Origin: Hyphomicrobiales bacterium
GTDB taxonomy: Bacteria > Pseudomonadota > Alphaproteobacteria > Rhizobiales > Beijerinckiaceae
DNA length: 64,000 nt
Direction of reading: 5' to 3'
Assembly: GCA_027489535.1 (NCBI GenBank)
Contig: JAIXZO010000002.1
Coordinates: 62,001 to 126,000, forward strand
Shown here in pieces: positions 1 through 8,046 of this stretch (positions within the stretch are counted from its first letter, which is position 1; each line of letters begins with the position of its first letter). A model generated the notes under the pieces. That model searched no databases. It worked only from the letters and a program-made list of their open reading frames with translations, and was not told the DNA's origin. Both the position numbers and the translations under genes were made by a program.

Positions 1-1409
1 GTGCGATAGGGCGTGCCGCTCGCGTCGATGCTCGTCTCCCAACGGATCTTCCAATAGACCTCGTTGCCGCTCCAGAACTGGAGATTGACGCCCGCATCGC
101 GCGCCGCTTCCACATTGGCGCGCTGTTCGCCGGACCAATATTCGTCGTGCCCGACGGACAGGAAGACCTTGTGGTCGAGCAGTCCCGCGCCGTCGCGGGC
201 GGTGTCGATGCCTGAAATGTAGCCGACGTCGTAGCCGTTTCGCTCGAGCCACAGGATGGCGGGATATTCCGCGCCGAAGATCCAGTCCTGCGGACCGGAT
301 TGCAGCTCGTTGAGGCGCGTCGTGAACGGGCGGTTGTAGCTGACCGCGTAGGCCCGGCCTTCCGTGCCCTGATAGAGATTGGTGCCGCCCCACGGATTGT
401 AGGCGACCCATGTCGTGTCGGCGGTCTGGAACAGGATGTCGCTCGCGACGCCGTCCGCCCGCACGATGAAGGGGATGTGGTTTTCGCCGAAGGTGCCGTC
501 CTCGCGCACGAGCTTCGCGAGATAGACGCCCGAGGTCGCGTCGGCCGGGATGGTCCAGCCGTCCGTGACGGACCAATTGCCGGCGTCGATCAGCTTGGTG
601 GTCGGGTCGGTGAGCGGCGCGGGCTGACGCAAGCCGGGACCGCCGTGATCGACCGAGGCGACCAGCCGCGCGCCCATGCCGCCGTACCAACCGAGGCGAT
701 AGATGTCGATGCGATAGTCTTGCGCGGCGGTGTTGACCTTGAAATCGACCCGCGAGCCTCGGTTGAGGCTTATCTGCGTGGCGAAGCCCTCGATGCTCGT
801 GCTGCCGATGCCGTTGCGCAGATCCCATTGGGAGCGAGGATTTCCGGGCTTTCGATTTTCCAGGACGATGGCGTTCTCGCTGCCTGCGACCACCGCGGCG
901 GTCGGCTCCGTGATCACGTTTGCGCCGGCCAGTTCTTGAGTGGCCTGCATCGTGAGCGGGGCCGTCGTCGTAACCGTATCCGTCGTCCCGGAGGTCGTCG
1001 TCGTGAGCTCCGTCTCCGCGCCGCGGGAGGACGAAATCGGAACCGTGGGATCGGTCGTACCGCTCGCCAAAGGCTCGAGGAATGCAGTCGGGACGGCGGA
1101 GGAGGTCGGCTCGTCGCCGGTTTCGACCGTCGTGACGGCGACCGTTTCCGTGGTCGCGATCAGGGTCGCGGACACGGCGGAGACCTCCTCGCCGCCGGAC
1201 GACGCGGCGGCGACATCCATGCCGAAGAGGTCGGCTTCGGCCGGCGACAGCCCGACTCCGACCGTGCCGGGCACAGGCTCCGGGTCTCGGCGCGGTCTGT
1301 CGAGGGCGCGCAGCGTGGGTGCGGCGCGTCCGTCCAGAGCGAGAAGTGCCAAGGGCGCCAATGCCGGCAGCAGCGAGGCGGAACGCTTTCCAAGGCGGCG
1401 GATGCGCAT
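1..1409 (-). CDS. Secreted protein with N,N-dimethylformamidase beta-like domain (3' part cut by window edge)
   Basis: An open frame starts at the ATG complementary to 1407-1409 and stays open for about 469 codons to the window edge, so the C-terminus is missing. A basic N-terminus followed by a short Leu/Ala stretch could be a weak signal peptide. Residues about 70-150 are a low-complexity Thr/Ser/Val spacer. From about residue 215 the protein resembles the C-terminal domain shared with N,N-dimethylformamidase beta subunits, with blocks RLGWYGGMGAR, TWVAYNPWGGTNLY and, near residue 415, SVGHDEYWSG. Enzymatic activity is not established for such secreted homologues; many are large exported proteins of unknown role. 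The domain call is by recognition and the function is open. Confidence 0.7.
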   Translation of the reverse strand, partial: MRIRRLGKRSASLLPALAPLALLALDGRAAPTLRALDRPRRDPEPVPGTVGVGLSPAEADLFGMDVAAASSGGEEVSAVSATLIATTETVAVTTVETGDEPTSSAVPTAFLEPLASGTTDPTVPISSSRGAETELTTTTSGTTDTVTTTAPLTMQATQELAGANVITEPTAAVVAGSENAIVLENRKPGNPRSQWDLRNGIGSTSIEGFATQISLNRGSRVDFKVNTAAQDYRIDIYRLGWYGGMGARLVASVDHGGPGLRQPAPLTDPTTKLIDAGNWSVTDGWTIPADATSGVYLAKLVREDGTFGENHIPFIVRADGVASDILFQTADTTWVAYNPWGGTNLYQGTEGRAYAVSYNRPFTTRLNELQSGPQDWIFGAEYPAILWLERNGYDVGYISGIDTARDGAGLLDHKVFLSVGHDEYWSGEQRANVEAARDAGVNLQFWSGNEVYWKIRWETSIDASGTPYR

Positions 1410-1556
1410 GTCGAGACCTCGTTTCCGAACGAGGTGATCGTCGCGCATCCGCGGCCCCGGCAAAATCGACCGGAATCGGGTGGTGAGGGCTGAGCCGCGG
1501 AACCGGAGGTGGTACGAACCTCGCCGTCCGGTCCCGCCGGCGTCCTCCGTCCGTCG

Positions 1557-1952
1557 TCAGTCGCGCTTCGCGGCCGTCGCTTCTACTTCGATCTTGAATT
1601 CCGGCCGGGTGAAGCCCGACACGACCACGAGGGTCGAAGCCACGTTGTTGCCGGGCGCGGCGAGGTAGCGGGCGCGTACCGCCCCGTAGATCGGGAAATA
1701 GGCGCGGTCGGTGACGAAGGCGTTGAAGCGCACGACATCGTCGAGCGTCATGTCGGCCTCGGCCAGAATGGCCTTGATGTTCTCCATGCACAGGATCGCC
1801 TGCGCCTCGATGTCCTCCGGCACCACGTCGTCGGGGCCGACGCCGAGTTGCCCCGACGTGAAGACCATGCGCGAGCCCGCCGGCACGACGATGCCGTGGC
1901 TGTAGGTCGACATGGGCTTGCGGATGGAGGTCGGGTGAAGAGGTGTGTTCAT
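1557..1952 (-). CDS. RidA/YjgF-family protein
   Basis: A 131-residue protein of normal family length. Conserved family blocks include FTSGQLGVGP near the N-terminus, the central ENIKAILAEADMTLDDVVR, and FKIEVEATA at the end. RidA proteins are trimeric and hydrolyse reactive enamine/imine intermediates. Aligned by eye to E. coli RidA, the catalytic Arg of the PARS motif falls in NVAST here, so the arginine appears absent and true imine deaminase activity is doubtful. The gene is divergent from the cytosine-deaminase-like amidohydrolase, separated by 150 bp that should hold both promoters. Rid paralogues often sit in pyrimidine or N-compound catabolic loci, which fits these neighbours. Confidence 0.9.
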   Translation of the reverse strand: MNTPLHPTSIRKPMSTYSHGIVVPAGSRMVFTSGQLGVGPDDVVPEDIEAQAILCMENIKAILAEADMTLDDVVRFNAFVTDRAYFPIYGAVRARYLAAPGNNVASTLVVVSGFTRPEFKIEVEATAAKRD

Positions 1953-2102
1953 GACTGGCCTTGCCTCTGCTGTGGAGACGTGACGCTAGCACGTTCTTTG
2001 CCTACCAATGGAAGAGAGCCGGGCGAGTCCCCGGCCGCAGATGCCGGAGATTGTCATGACGAGCCTTTGCCGCCCCCGTTTGCACGCTGCGGAGCTTCGC
2101 CG

Positions 2103-3428
2103 ATGAGCCGCGGTTTCGTCGAACTGCCTTCCGGCGGCGCCTATCGTTTGAGCAATGCGCGCATTCCCGCGCCGCTTTTGGGACGTGACGGAGAGGGCGA
2201 CGCGCTGATCGATTGCGACGTCGTCATCGACGGCAAGCGCATCGGCGCCGTCGGCCCCCGCGGCTCGTTGGCGGCTGCCGCCGACCTGCCCGTCGTCGAC
2301 CTGCGCGACGGCATGGTTCTGCCGCGTTTCGTGGACGTTCATACCCATCTCGACAAGGGCCATATCTGGTCGCGCAGCCCCAACCCGGACGGCGGATTCT
2401 TCGGTGCGCGGGAAGCCGTGGGCGCTGATCGCGAGCTGCGCTGGACGGCGGAAGACGTGCGGATCCGCATGGATTTCGCGCTGCGCTGCGCCTTGGCGCA
2501 CGGCACAGGCGCGGTCCGCACGCATATCGATTCCATCGGCAAGCAGACGGCGATTTCCTGGCCGGTGTTCAACGCGCTGCGCGAGGAGTGGAAGGACCGC
2601 ATCGCCCTGCAAGCGGTGTCGCTGTGTCCCTCCGACATCATCGCGGACGATGAAGAGCAGTTCCGCCATATCGTCGAGACGGTGGCGCAATACGGCGGCA
2701 TTCTCGGCGCGGTGACGTTTTTGGGGCGCGCGCCCGACGAAAAGCTGCATCTGGCGCTCGAGCGCCTGTTCGAAGCGGCGGCCGCGCACGGGCTCGATCT
2801 CGACCTGCATGTCGACGAGAGCGATTCCGCCGATGCGCGTTCGCTGGAAGTGATCGCCGACGCGGCGATCCGCCACAAATTCAAGGGCCGGATCATGGCC
2901 GGCCATTGCTGCTCGCTCGCATTGGCATCGGACGAGGACCGCAAGCGCATCATCGACAAGATCGGCACGGCGGGCATGGCGATCGTGTCGCTGCCGATGT
3001 GCAACATGTATCTGCAGGATCGTTCGGCTGGGCGCACCCCGCGCTGGCGCGGCGTCGCGCCGCTGCATGAATTGGATGCGGCGGGCGTGACTGTGACGGT
3101 GGCGAGCGACAACACGCGCGACCCGTTCTACGCCTATGGCGATCTCGACATGGTCGAGGTGTTCCGCGAGGCGACGCGCATCCTGCATTTCGACCATTCG
3201 TCGCGGCCGTGGACCAAGACCATGGGCCCCACCTCCGCCGACGTGATGGGCCTTCCCAAGCACGGCCGCATCATTGCGGGCGAGCGCGCCGATCTCGTGC
3301 TGTTGAACGGCCGCACGCTGTCGGAACTCGTCGCCCGGCCGCAGACCGACCGCGTGGTGACCGTGGCGGGCCGCTCCGTCTCGACGCTGCCGCCCGATTA
3401 TCGCGAACTCGACCCCATCCACGGCTGA
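2103..3428 (+). CDS. Cytosine deaminase-like amidohydrolase (CodA family)
   Basis: A 441-residue metal-dependent amidohydrolase. It carries the CodA-type metal and catalytic set: HTHLDK (His80, His82), HVDES (His236, Glu239), His268 in GHCC and Asp336 in ASDNTRD. The family deaminates cytosine, creatinine, isocytosine or related heterocycles in the cytoplasm. The N-terminal beta domain (residues 1-70) and C-terminal GERADLVLL strand are present. The ATG at 2103 begins the family-like N-terminus; the open frame extends upstream to 1509, but that stretch shows no domain and overlaps ridA. It is the first gene of a rightward three-gene unit. The substrate cannot be told from sequence; neighbours favour a nitrogen heterocycle or cyclic amide. 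Confidence 0.88.
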   Translation: MSRGFVELPSGGAYRLSNARIPAPLLGRDGEGDALIDCDVVIDGKRIGAVGPRGSLAAAADLPVVDLRDGMVLPRFVDVHTHLDKGHIWSRSPNPDGGFFGAREAVGADRELRWTAEDVRIRMDFALRCALAHGTGAVRTHIDSIGKQTAISWPVFNALREEWKDRIALQAVSLCPSDIIADDEEQFRHIVETVAQYGGILGAVTFLGRAPDEKLHLALERLFEAAAAHGLDLDLHVDESDSADARSLEVIADAAIRHKFKGRIMAGHCCSLALASDEDRKRIIDKIGTAGMAIVSLPMCNMYLQDRSAGRTPRWRGVAPLHELDAAGVTVTVASDNTRDPFYAYGDLDMVEVFREATRILHFDHSSRPWTKTMGPTSADVMGLPKHGRIIAGERADLVLLNGRTLSELVARPQTDRVVTVAGRSVSTLPPDYRELDPIHG

Positions 3429-3442
3429 CGCGAGGACGACGC

Positions 3443-4864
3443 ATGCCCTCCTACGACATCGAAGCCCTCCAGCAGCGCCTCGGATCCATCCGCAGCGAGA
3501 CCAATCCGGCACTGGTGAAACAGAAGAGCCGGGACTTCTACTGGTATTCCCCGATCCTGAAGAAGCAGCTCGACCATGTGACCGGCGACATCATCGTGTC
3601 GCCCGCGAGCGAGGCCGAGGTGATCGCCACGCTGGCGGCCTGCTTCGAACTCGGCATTCCGGTGACGCCGCGCGGCACGGGGACGGGGAATTACGGGCAG
3701 GCGATGCCGCTGTCGGGCGGCGTTGTGCTCGACCTCTCGGGCTTGAACAAGGTGACGAACGTCGCGCCGGGCCGGGTGACGGCGCAGGCCGGCACCGTGC
3801 TCGCGGAGGTCGACAAGGTGACGCGCGCGCATTCCGGGCAGGAGCTGCGCATCCATCCCTCGACCTACCACACGGCCTCCATCGGCGGCTTCGTGGCGGG
3901 CGGTTCGGCGGGCGTCGGTTCGATCAAGTGGGGCGGGCTGCGCGATTACGGCAACCTGATCCGCCTGCGCGTCGTGACCATGGAGGCGAGCCCGCGCGTG
4001 CTCGAACTCTCGGGCGACGACATGCAGAAGGCGGCGCATGCCTACGGCACCAACGGCATCATCACCGAAGTCGAGATGCCGCTCGCGCCCGCCTATACGT
4101 GGCACGACGTGATCGTGGGCTTCCCGACGCTGCGCGACGCGGCGGCCTATGCCAATGCGCTGGGCGAGCAGGACGGCATTCTGCTGAAGAACCTCGCGGT
4201 GATCGCCGCGCCGATCCCGCACACTTATTTCGCGCGCCACAAGAAGTTCCTGAAGCCCGAAAGCCATGTCGCCGTCGTGACCGTGGCGGAGCAGGCGCTC
4301 GACGCGATGCTGGCCTTCACGCGCCGCTTCCGCACGGGCGAGATCCTGATGCGGACGGACCTGCTTTCGGATGAAGACCGCAAGGGGCTGCCGCCGGGCT
4401 TCGAACTGGGCTGGAATCACACCACGCTGCGCGCGATCCGCGTCGACCCGACGCTGACCTATCTGCAGGTGCTCTATCCCTATCCGAACCAGATCGACCT
4501 CGTGGACCGGGTACATGCGCATTTCGGCGACGAGGTGCCCGCGCATCTCGAATTCGTGCGCTTCGACGGCAAGGTGACGTGTTTCGGGCTGCCGCTGGTG
4601 CGCTACACCACCGACGAGCGGCTGGAAGAGATCATGCGCATCCATGAGGACATGGGCGCGCCGATCTTCGATCCGCATCGCTACACGCTGGAAGAAGGCG
4701 GCATGAAGCAGACCGACGACGTCCAGCTCGCCTTCAAGCGCGAGGCGGACCCGAAGGGCCTGCTCAATCCCGGCAAGATGATCGCGTGGGAAGACCCGAC
4801 CTACGACTACAAATCCGGCAAGCGCTTCCTGTTTCCGGGCCTGATCGAACGCTTGGCGGGCTGA
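3443..4864 (+). CDS. FAD-binding oxidoreductase (GlcD/FAD_binding_4 type), paralogue 1
   Basis: A 473-residue flavoprotein of the PCMH/FAD_binding_4 superfamily. The FAD-binding half shows DIIVSPASEAEV (about residue 50), PRGTGTGNYGQAMPLSGG (about 74-91), IGGFVAGGSAGVGS and YGTNGIITEVEMPLAP. The C-terminus ends with LLNPGKM, typical of glycolate/D-lactate oxidase relatives. The start at 3443 gives the same N-terminus (SYDIEALQQRL, KSRDFYWYSP) as the second copy at 6412-7791, which supports it. The gene lies 14 bp after the amidohydrolase and overlaps the flavodoxin-like gene by one base. It probably oxidises a pathway intermediate; the acceptor is unknown. Confidence 0.88.
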   Translation: MPSYDIEALQQRLGSIRSETNPALVKQKSRDFYWYSPILKKQLDHVTGDIIVSPASEAEVIATLAACFELGIPVTPRGTGTGNYGQAMPLSGGVVLDLSGLNKVTNVAPGRVTAQAGTVLAEVDKVTRAHSGQELRIHPSTYHTASIGGFVAGGSAGVGSIKWGGLRDYGNLIRLRVVTMEASPRVLELSGDDMQKAAHAYGTNGIITEVEMPLAPAYTWHDVIVGFPTLRDAAAYANALGEQDGILLKNLAVIAAPIPHTYFARHKKFLKPESHVAVVTVAEQALDAMLAFTRRFRTGEILMRTDLLSDEDRKGLPPGFELGWNHTTLRAIRVDPTLTYLQVLYPYPNQIDLVDRVHAHFGDEVPAHLEFVRFDGKVTCFGLPLVRYTTDERLEEIMRIHEDMGAPIFDPHRYTLEEGGMKQTDDVQLAFKREADPKGLLNPGKMIAWEDPTYDYKSGKRFLFPGLIERLAG

Positions 4865-5451
4865 TGCGCGTTCTCGTCGTCCACTGCCACCCCAACCCCG
4901 AAAGCTTCGTCGCCGCCGTGCGCGACGCGGCGCTGGAAGGGTTGCGGACGGCGGGGCACGAGGTGCGGCTGATCGATCTTTACGAAGAGGGGTTCGACCC
5001 CGTGCTGACGCGCGAGGGCCGCGCCGCCTATCACACGGCGGGCGACAACGAGGCGGGCATCGAGACCCATCTCGAAGGGCTGCGATGGTGCCAAGGGCTG
5101 ATCCTCGTCTATCCGACCTGGTGGTACGGGCAGCCGGCCATGCTCAAGGGTTGGCTCGACCGCGTCTGGATTCCGCACGCGACCTTCACGATGCCGGAAG
5201 ACGACAAGCCCATCGGCCGCGTGCTCACCAACATCCGCCTCATCGGCGCGATCACGACGTTGGGAAGTCCGCGCTGGTGGTGGTGGCTGATGGGCATGCC
5301 CGGCCGCCGCACTATCCTCACCGGAATCGGCGTGCTCTGCGCACCGGGCGCGAAACGGCTGTGGCTGGCGCTGCACAAGATGGACGCGACGACGGTCGAG
5401 GAGCGCACGGGCTTTTTGCAGCGCGTGCGGGAACGGATGGGGCGGATCTAG
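4864..5451 (+). CDS. Flavodoxin-fold NAD(P)H dehydrogenase (quinone)/NQO-like reductase
   Basis: A 195-residue protein with the flavodoxin_2 fold of NAD(P)H:quinone reductases and MdaB/KefF relatives. VVHCHPNPESF (residues 5-15) is the phosphate loop for FMN/FAD, and LILVYPTWWYGQPAMLKGWLDR (from about residue 79) is the characteristic flavin and dimer segment. The ATG overlaps the TGA of the preceding FAD oxidoreductase by one base, so coupled translation is likely. A role in recycling electrons for the flavoproteins of this locus is plausible but inferred. A run of Trp codons near 5276-5288 (RWWWWLM) is unusual but in frame. The stop lies only 5 bp from the convergent small gene. Confidence 0.85.
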   Translation: MRVLVVHCHPNPESFVAAVRDAALEGLRTAGHEVRLIDLYEEGFDPVLTREGRAAYHTAGDNEAGIETHLEGLRWCQGLILVYPTWWYGQPAMLKGWLDRVWIPHATFTMPEDDKPIGRVLTNIRLIGAITTLGSPRWWWWLMGMPGRRTILTGIGVLCAPGAKRLWLALHKMDATTVEERTGFLQRVRERMGRI

Positions 5452-5456
5452 GCGCC

Positions 5457-5573
5457 TTATTTGCGGCCGTATTTCTCGTCGAAGCGATGAACGCTGTGGC
5501 GCAACCACAGTGTCACGCCTCCGAAGAAGGAGGCCACCAAGGCGAGCATCAAAGCGTATTCGGCGTCGGTCAT
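5457..5573 (-). CDS. 38-residue single-pass membrane microprotein
   Basis: A short open frame of 38 residues starting MTDAEYALML. It has one hydrophobic segment (about residues 7-25, with a GG pair) followed by a basic-acidic tail ending EKYGRK. The start is 4 bp beyond the TGA of the creatininase-family gene, and the overlapping GAGGGG next to the stop can act as a ribosome-binding site, so it is probably coupled to that gene. I do not recognise a family. It could be a small membrane anchor or partner, or an unannotated microprotein without relation to the pathway. Confidence 0.6.
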   Translation of the reverse strand: MTDAEYALMLALVASFFGGVTLWLRHSVHRFDEKYGRK

Positions 5574-5577
5574 CCCC

Positions 5578-6366
5578 TCACGCCAGCCGCTTCAGTTCGA
5601 ACCGGGTGACGTCGCGCACGAGCTTCACGAATTCCGCCGCCTGCATCTCGGCCGTGATCCGGCCTTTCTCGGCGGTGCCGAGGGAGGCGTCGCCGGCCGC
5701 GCCGGAGGCGTGGAGGTCTTGGGCGAGCCAGCCGAAGGCGGTGAATCCGGTCGGGCGCAGCAGGTCGAATTCCTTGGCGATCTCGATGCTCTTCGGCGCG
5801 AAATTCGCGGCGTGTTCCATCTTCACGAGGTCGGGCCGGAAATGCAGCATCAGCGACGTCTCGATGTCGCCGGCATGGATGCCGACCTGACCTTCGAGTT
5901 CGGTATACATTCCCGCCGGAATGCCGAAGCGCCGCCAGGCGCAGGTGACGGCCAGCATGCCGAAGCGCACGCGCAGCTCGCGCGCCACGATGTTGAGCGG
6001 ATCGACGTTGCCGCCGTGGCTGTTGACCAGAACCAGCTTCCGAAGGCCCGCGCGATGAACGGACTCGCCGATCTCCGTCCATGCCCGGATGGCGGTCTCC
6101 GCCGTCAGCGTCACCGTGCCGGGCGAGCGGATGTGCTCGTTGGACTTGCCCACCGCCTGCGTCGGCAGCACGAGGATGGTGAGGTCGTCGGGCAGCTGCT
6201 TGATCACCTCCGCGATCATGCCGTCGGCGATCACCGTGTCGGTCGAGACGGGCAGATGCGGGCCGTGCTGCTCGACGGCGGCGACGGGCAGGACGACGAC
6301 GGTGCTCTCGGGGTCGAGACCCTCGAAGTCCTTGGTGGTCAATTCGCTCCAGAAGAGGCGGCGCAA
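5578..6366 (-). CDS. Creatininase-family amidohydrolase
   Basis: A 262-residue metal-dependent hydrolase of normal family length. Metal-binding blocks are VEQHGPHLPVSTD (Glu32, His34, Asp43), NSHGGN (His117) and HAGDIETS (His164, Glu169). Known members include creatininase, FAPy deformylase and MftE. The NSHGGN form, rather than the NGHYEN I associate with Pseudomonas creatininase, points to the wider family, so creatinine is not assured as substrate; a cyclic amide or formamide bond is the safe statement. It lies 45 bp downstream of the second FAD oxidoreductase and just upstream of the microprotein gene, in one leftward unit. Confidence 0.9.
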   Translation of the reverse strand: MRRLFWSELTTKDFEGLDPESTVVVLPVAAVEQHGPHLPVSTDTVIADGMIAEVIKQLPDDLTILVLPTQAVGKSNEHIRSPGTVTLTAETAIRAWTEIGESVHRAGLRKLVLVNSHGGNVDPLNIVARELRVRFGMLAVTCAWRRFGIPAGMYTELEGQVGIHAGDIETSLMLHFRPDLVKMEHAANFAPKSIEIAKEFDLLRPTGFTAFGWLAQDLHASGAAGDASLGTAEKGRITAEMQAAEFVKLVRDVTRFELKRLA

Positions 6367-6411
6367 GGCGGTACTCCGGTCAAATGTCGTGCGGGACGGC
6401 GAGCGCCGCGA

Positions 6412-7791
6412 TCAGGGCTTCACGGCGACGTAGCTGCGCATCTTGCCGGGGTTGAGCAGGCCGTGCGGGTCCACCTCGCCTTTGAAGCCGAGCTGGTCCG
6501 CGTCCGCCCGTTTGTGGCGGCTGCCGTCCTCGAGCGTGACGACGTGCGGATTGGCGATCATCACGCCGCTCTTCTCGTGCAGGGCGATGATCTCGTTGAG
6601 CCGCTCGGGCGTCGTGTATTTCACGATGGGCAGCGCCGAGCAGGTCAGCCGGCCGCCGAAGCGGATGAATTCCAGATGCGGGAACACTTCGCCGGGGAAC
6701 ATGTCGTGCATTTCGCGCACGGACTCGATCAGGCGGTCATGCGGATAGAGGCATTGGAGATAGGTGACCGAGCGGTCGGTCTTCAGCCATTGAAGCGTGG
6801 TGTGGTTCCAGGTGTATTCGTAGAGCGGGACCTTGCCCGGGCTCTCGTCGTTCGGCGCCTCGTAGGTGATCGTGCCGCGCGTGCCGAGCACCGACTTCAC
6901 GGTCTCCATCCACTGTTCGGCGATCATCATGATGAGGATGCTCTTGCCCTCGGGGCAATGCTGCTTCAGCGCACCGAAATAAGACGGGATCGGCGCGATG
7001 ATCGGCGTGATGAGCTTCTTGATGATGCCGTCGGCCATGGCGATCTCGCGGCCGAACTCCACCGCGTCGAAGAAGTCGTCGAAGGCGACGATCACGTCGA
7101 CCCACGGCCAAGCCGGGGCGAGGGGCATTTCGAGCGCGGTGATGATGCCGGTGGTGCCGTAGGCGCGGTTGATCTTCTGCGCCGCGTCGCCGCGCAGTTC
7201 GATCACGCGCGGGTTCTCCTCGACGGTGACGATGCGTGCCGCCACGATGTTGCCCGGCTCGCGCAACCCGCCATAGGCCACCGAGCCGACGCCGCCCGAA
7301 CCGCCCGCGACGAAGCCGCCGATGGTGGCGGTGCGCTTGGTGGAGGGGTGCATGCGCAGTTCCCAGCCCGTCGGGCGCAGCAGCGCGTCGAGCTCGTGCA
7401 TCTTCGCGCCCGCGCCGACGCGGACGAGGCCCGGCTTCTGCCACTCGATCGCGGTGAAGGCCGTCATGTCGAGCAGCACGCCGCCTTCGAGCGGCACGGC
7501 CTGGCCGTAATTGCCCGTCGCGCCGCCGCGCGGCGTCAGTGGAATGCGCAGCTTGGCGCAGAGCCCCGCCAGCTTGATCAGGTCCGCCTCGTCGCGCGGG
7601 GCGACGATGACGTCGGCCGACTTGCCGTTCAGTTCGACGTTCAGAATGGGGCTGTACCAGAAGAAGTCCCGCGAACGCTTGCGCACCACCTGCGTCTCGG
7701 TGATCACCGGCACGTCGCCGAGCGCGGCCAGAAGCGCCTCGATGTCGTAACGCGAAGGGGCTTCGGTGCGGGCGAGGGCGGGTGCGTTCAT
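6412..7791 (-). CDS. FAD-binding oxidoreductase (GlcD/FAD_binding_4 type), paralogue 2
   Basis: A 459-residue paralogue of the enzyme at 3443-4864. Shared blocks include RDF(F/Y)WYSPIL, TGNYGQA(V/M)PL, IGGFVAGGS.GVGS, YGT.GIIT..EMPLAPA and a C-terminal LLNPGKM. The N-terminus has an extra short segment before RYDIEALL. It is the first gene of a leftward unit with the creatininase-family hydrolase and the microprotein, and is divergent from the ABC importer across about 255 bp. The presence of two diverged copies in separate transcription units of one locus suggests two oxidation steps or two subunits of one enzyme; this is inference. Confidence 0.88.
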   Translation of the reverse strand: MNAPALARTEAPSRYDIEALLAALGDVPVITETQVVRKRSRDFFWYSPILNVELNGKSADVIVAPRDEADLIKLAGLCAKLRIPLTPRGGATGNYGQAVPLEGGVLLDMTAFTAIEWQKPGLVRVGAGAKMHELDALLRPTGWELRMHPSTKRTATIGGFVAGGSGGVGSVAYGGLREPGNIVAARIVTVEENPRVIELRGDAAQKINRAYGTTGIITALEMPLAPAWPWVDVIVAFDDFFDAVEFGREIAMADGIIKKLITPIIAPIPSYFGALKQHCPEGKSILIMMIAEQWMETVKSVLGTRGTITYEAPNDESPGKVPLYEYTWNHTTLQWLKTDRSVTYLQCLYPHDRLIESVREMHDMFPGEVFPHLEFIRFGGRLTCSALPIVKYTTPERLNEIIALHEKSGVMIANPHVVTLEDGSRHKRADADQLGFKGEVDPHGLLNPGKMRSYVAVKP

Positions 7792-8046
7792 CGTCGTTCT
7801 CCGGGATCGGGGCGGCAGAGGCGGGCAGCAAGAACCGTACCGCCGCAGCCCGCCGATTCACATGGTCAGAGGCCCGAACGCTTACGATAACTGTGCACAA
7901 ATATTGATCCCGCCGGCGTAAAGTCGAGCACCTGTTTGACCCGTCGCACGCATCGCCCCATGTGTTTCAATGAGCGGCACGGGCATTGCTTCGGCACAGG
8001 GCTGCATTCATTCGTCCCGACGCGAGCTCGGGCAAGGGGATCGTCC
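7792..8046 (+). promoter_or_regulatory. Divergent intergenic region, probable promoters of FAD oxidoreductase and ABC importer
   Basis: This spacer separates the leftward catabolic unit from the rightward importer. An 8-bp palindrome TGTGCACA occurs at 7892-7899 next to an AAATATTGAT stretch and could be part of an operator. No TPP-riboswitch consensus is visible even though the importer belongs to the NMT1 class. No regulator gene is present nearby, so any control would act in trans. Confidence 0.35.

Noticed and set aside
1509-2102. N-terminal extension of the amidohydrolase frame
   Set aside because: It overlaps ridA on the other strand and has no similarity to CodA N-termini.
7792-8046. 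TPP riboswitch upstream of the NMT1-type importer
   Set aside because: The CTGAGA and ACCTGA core sequences of the thi box are not found.
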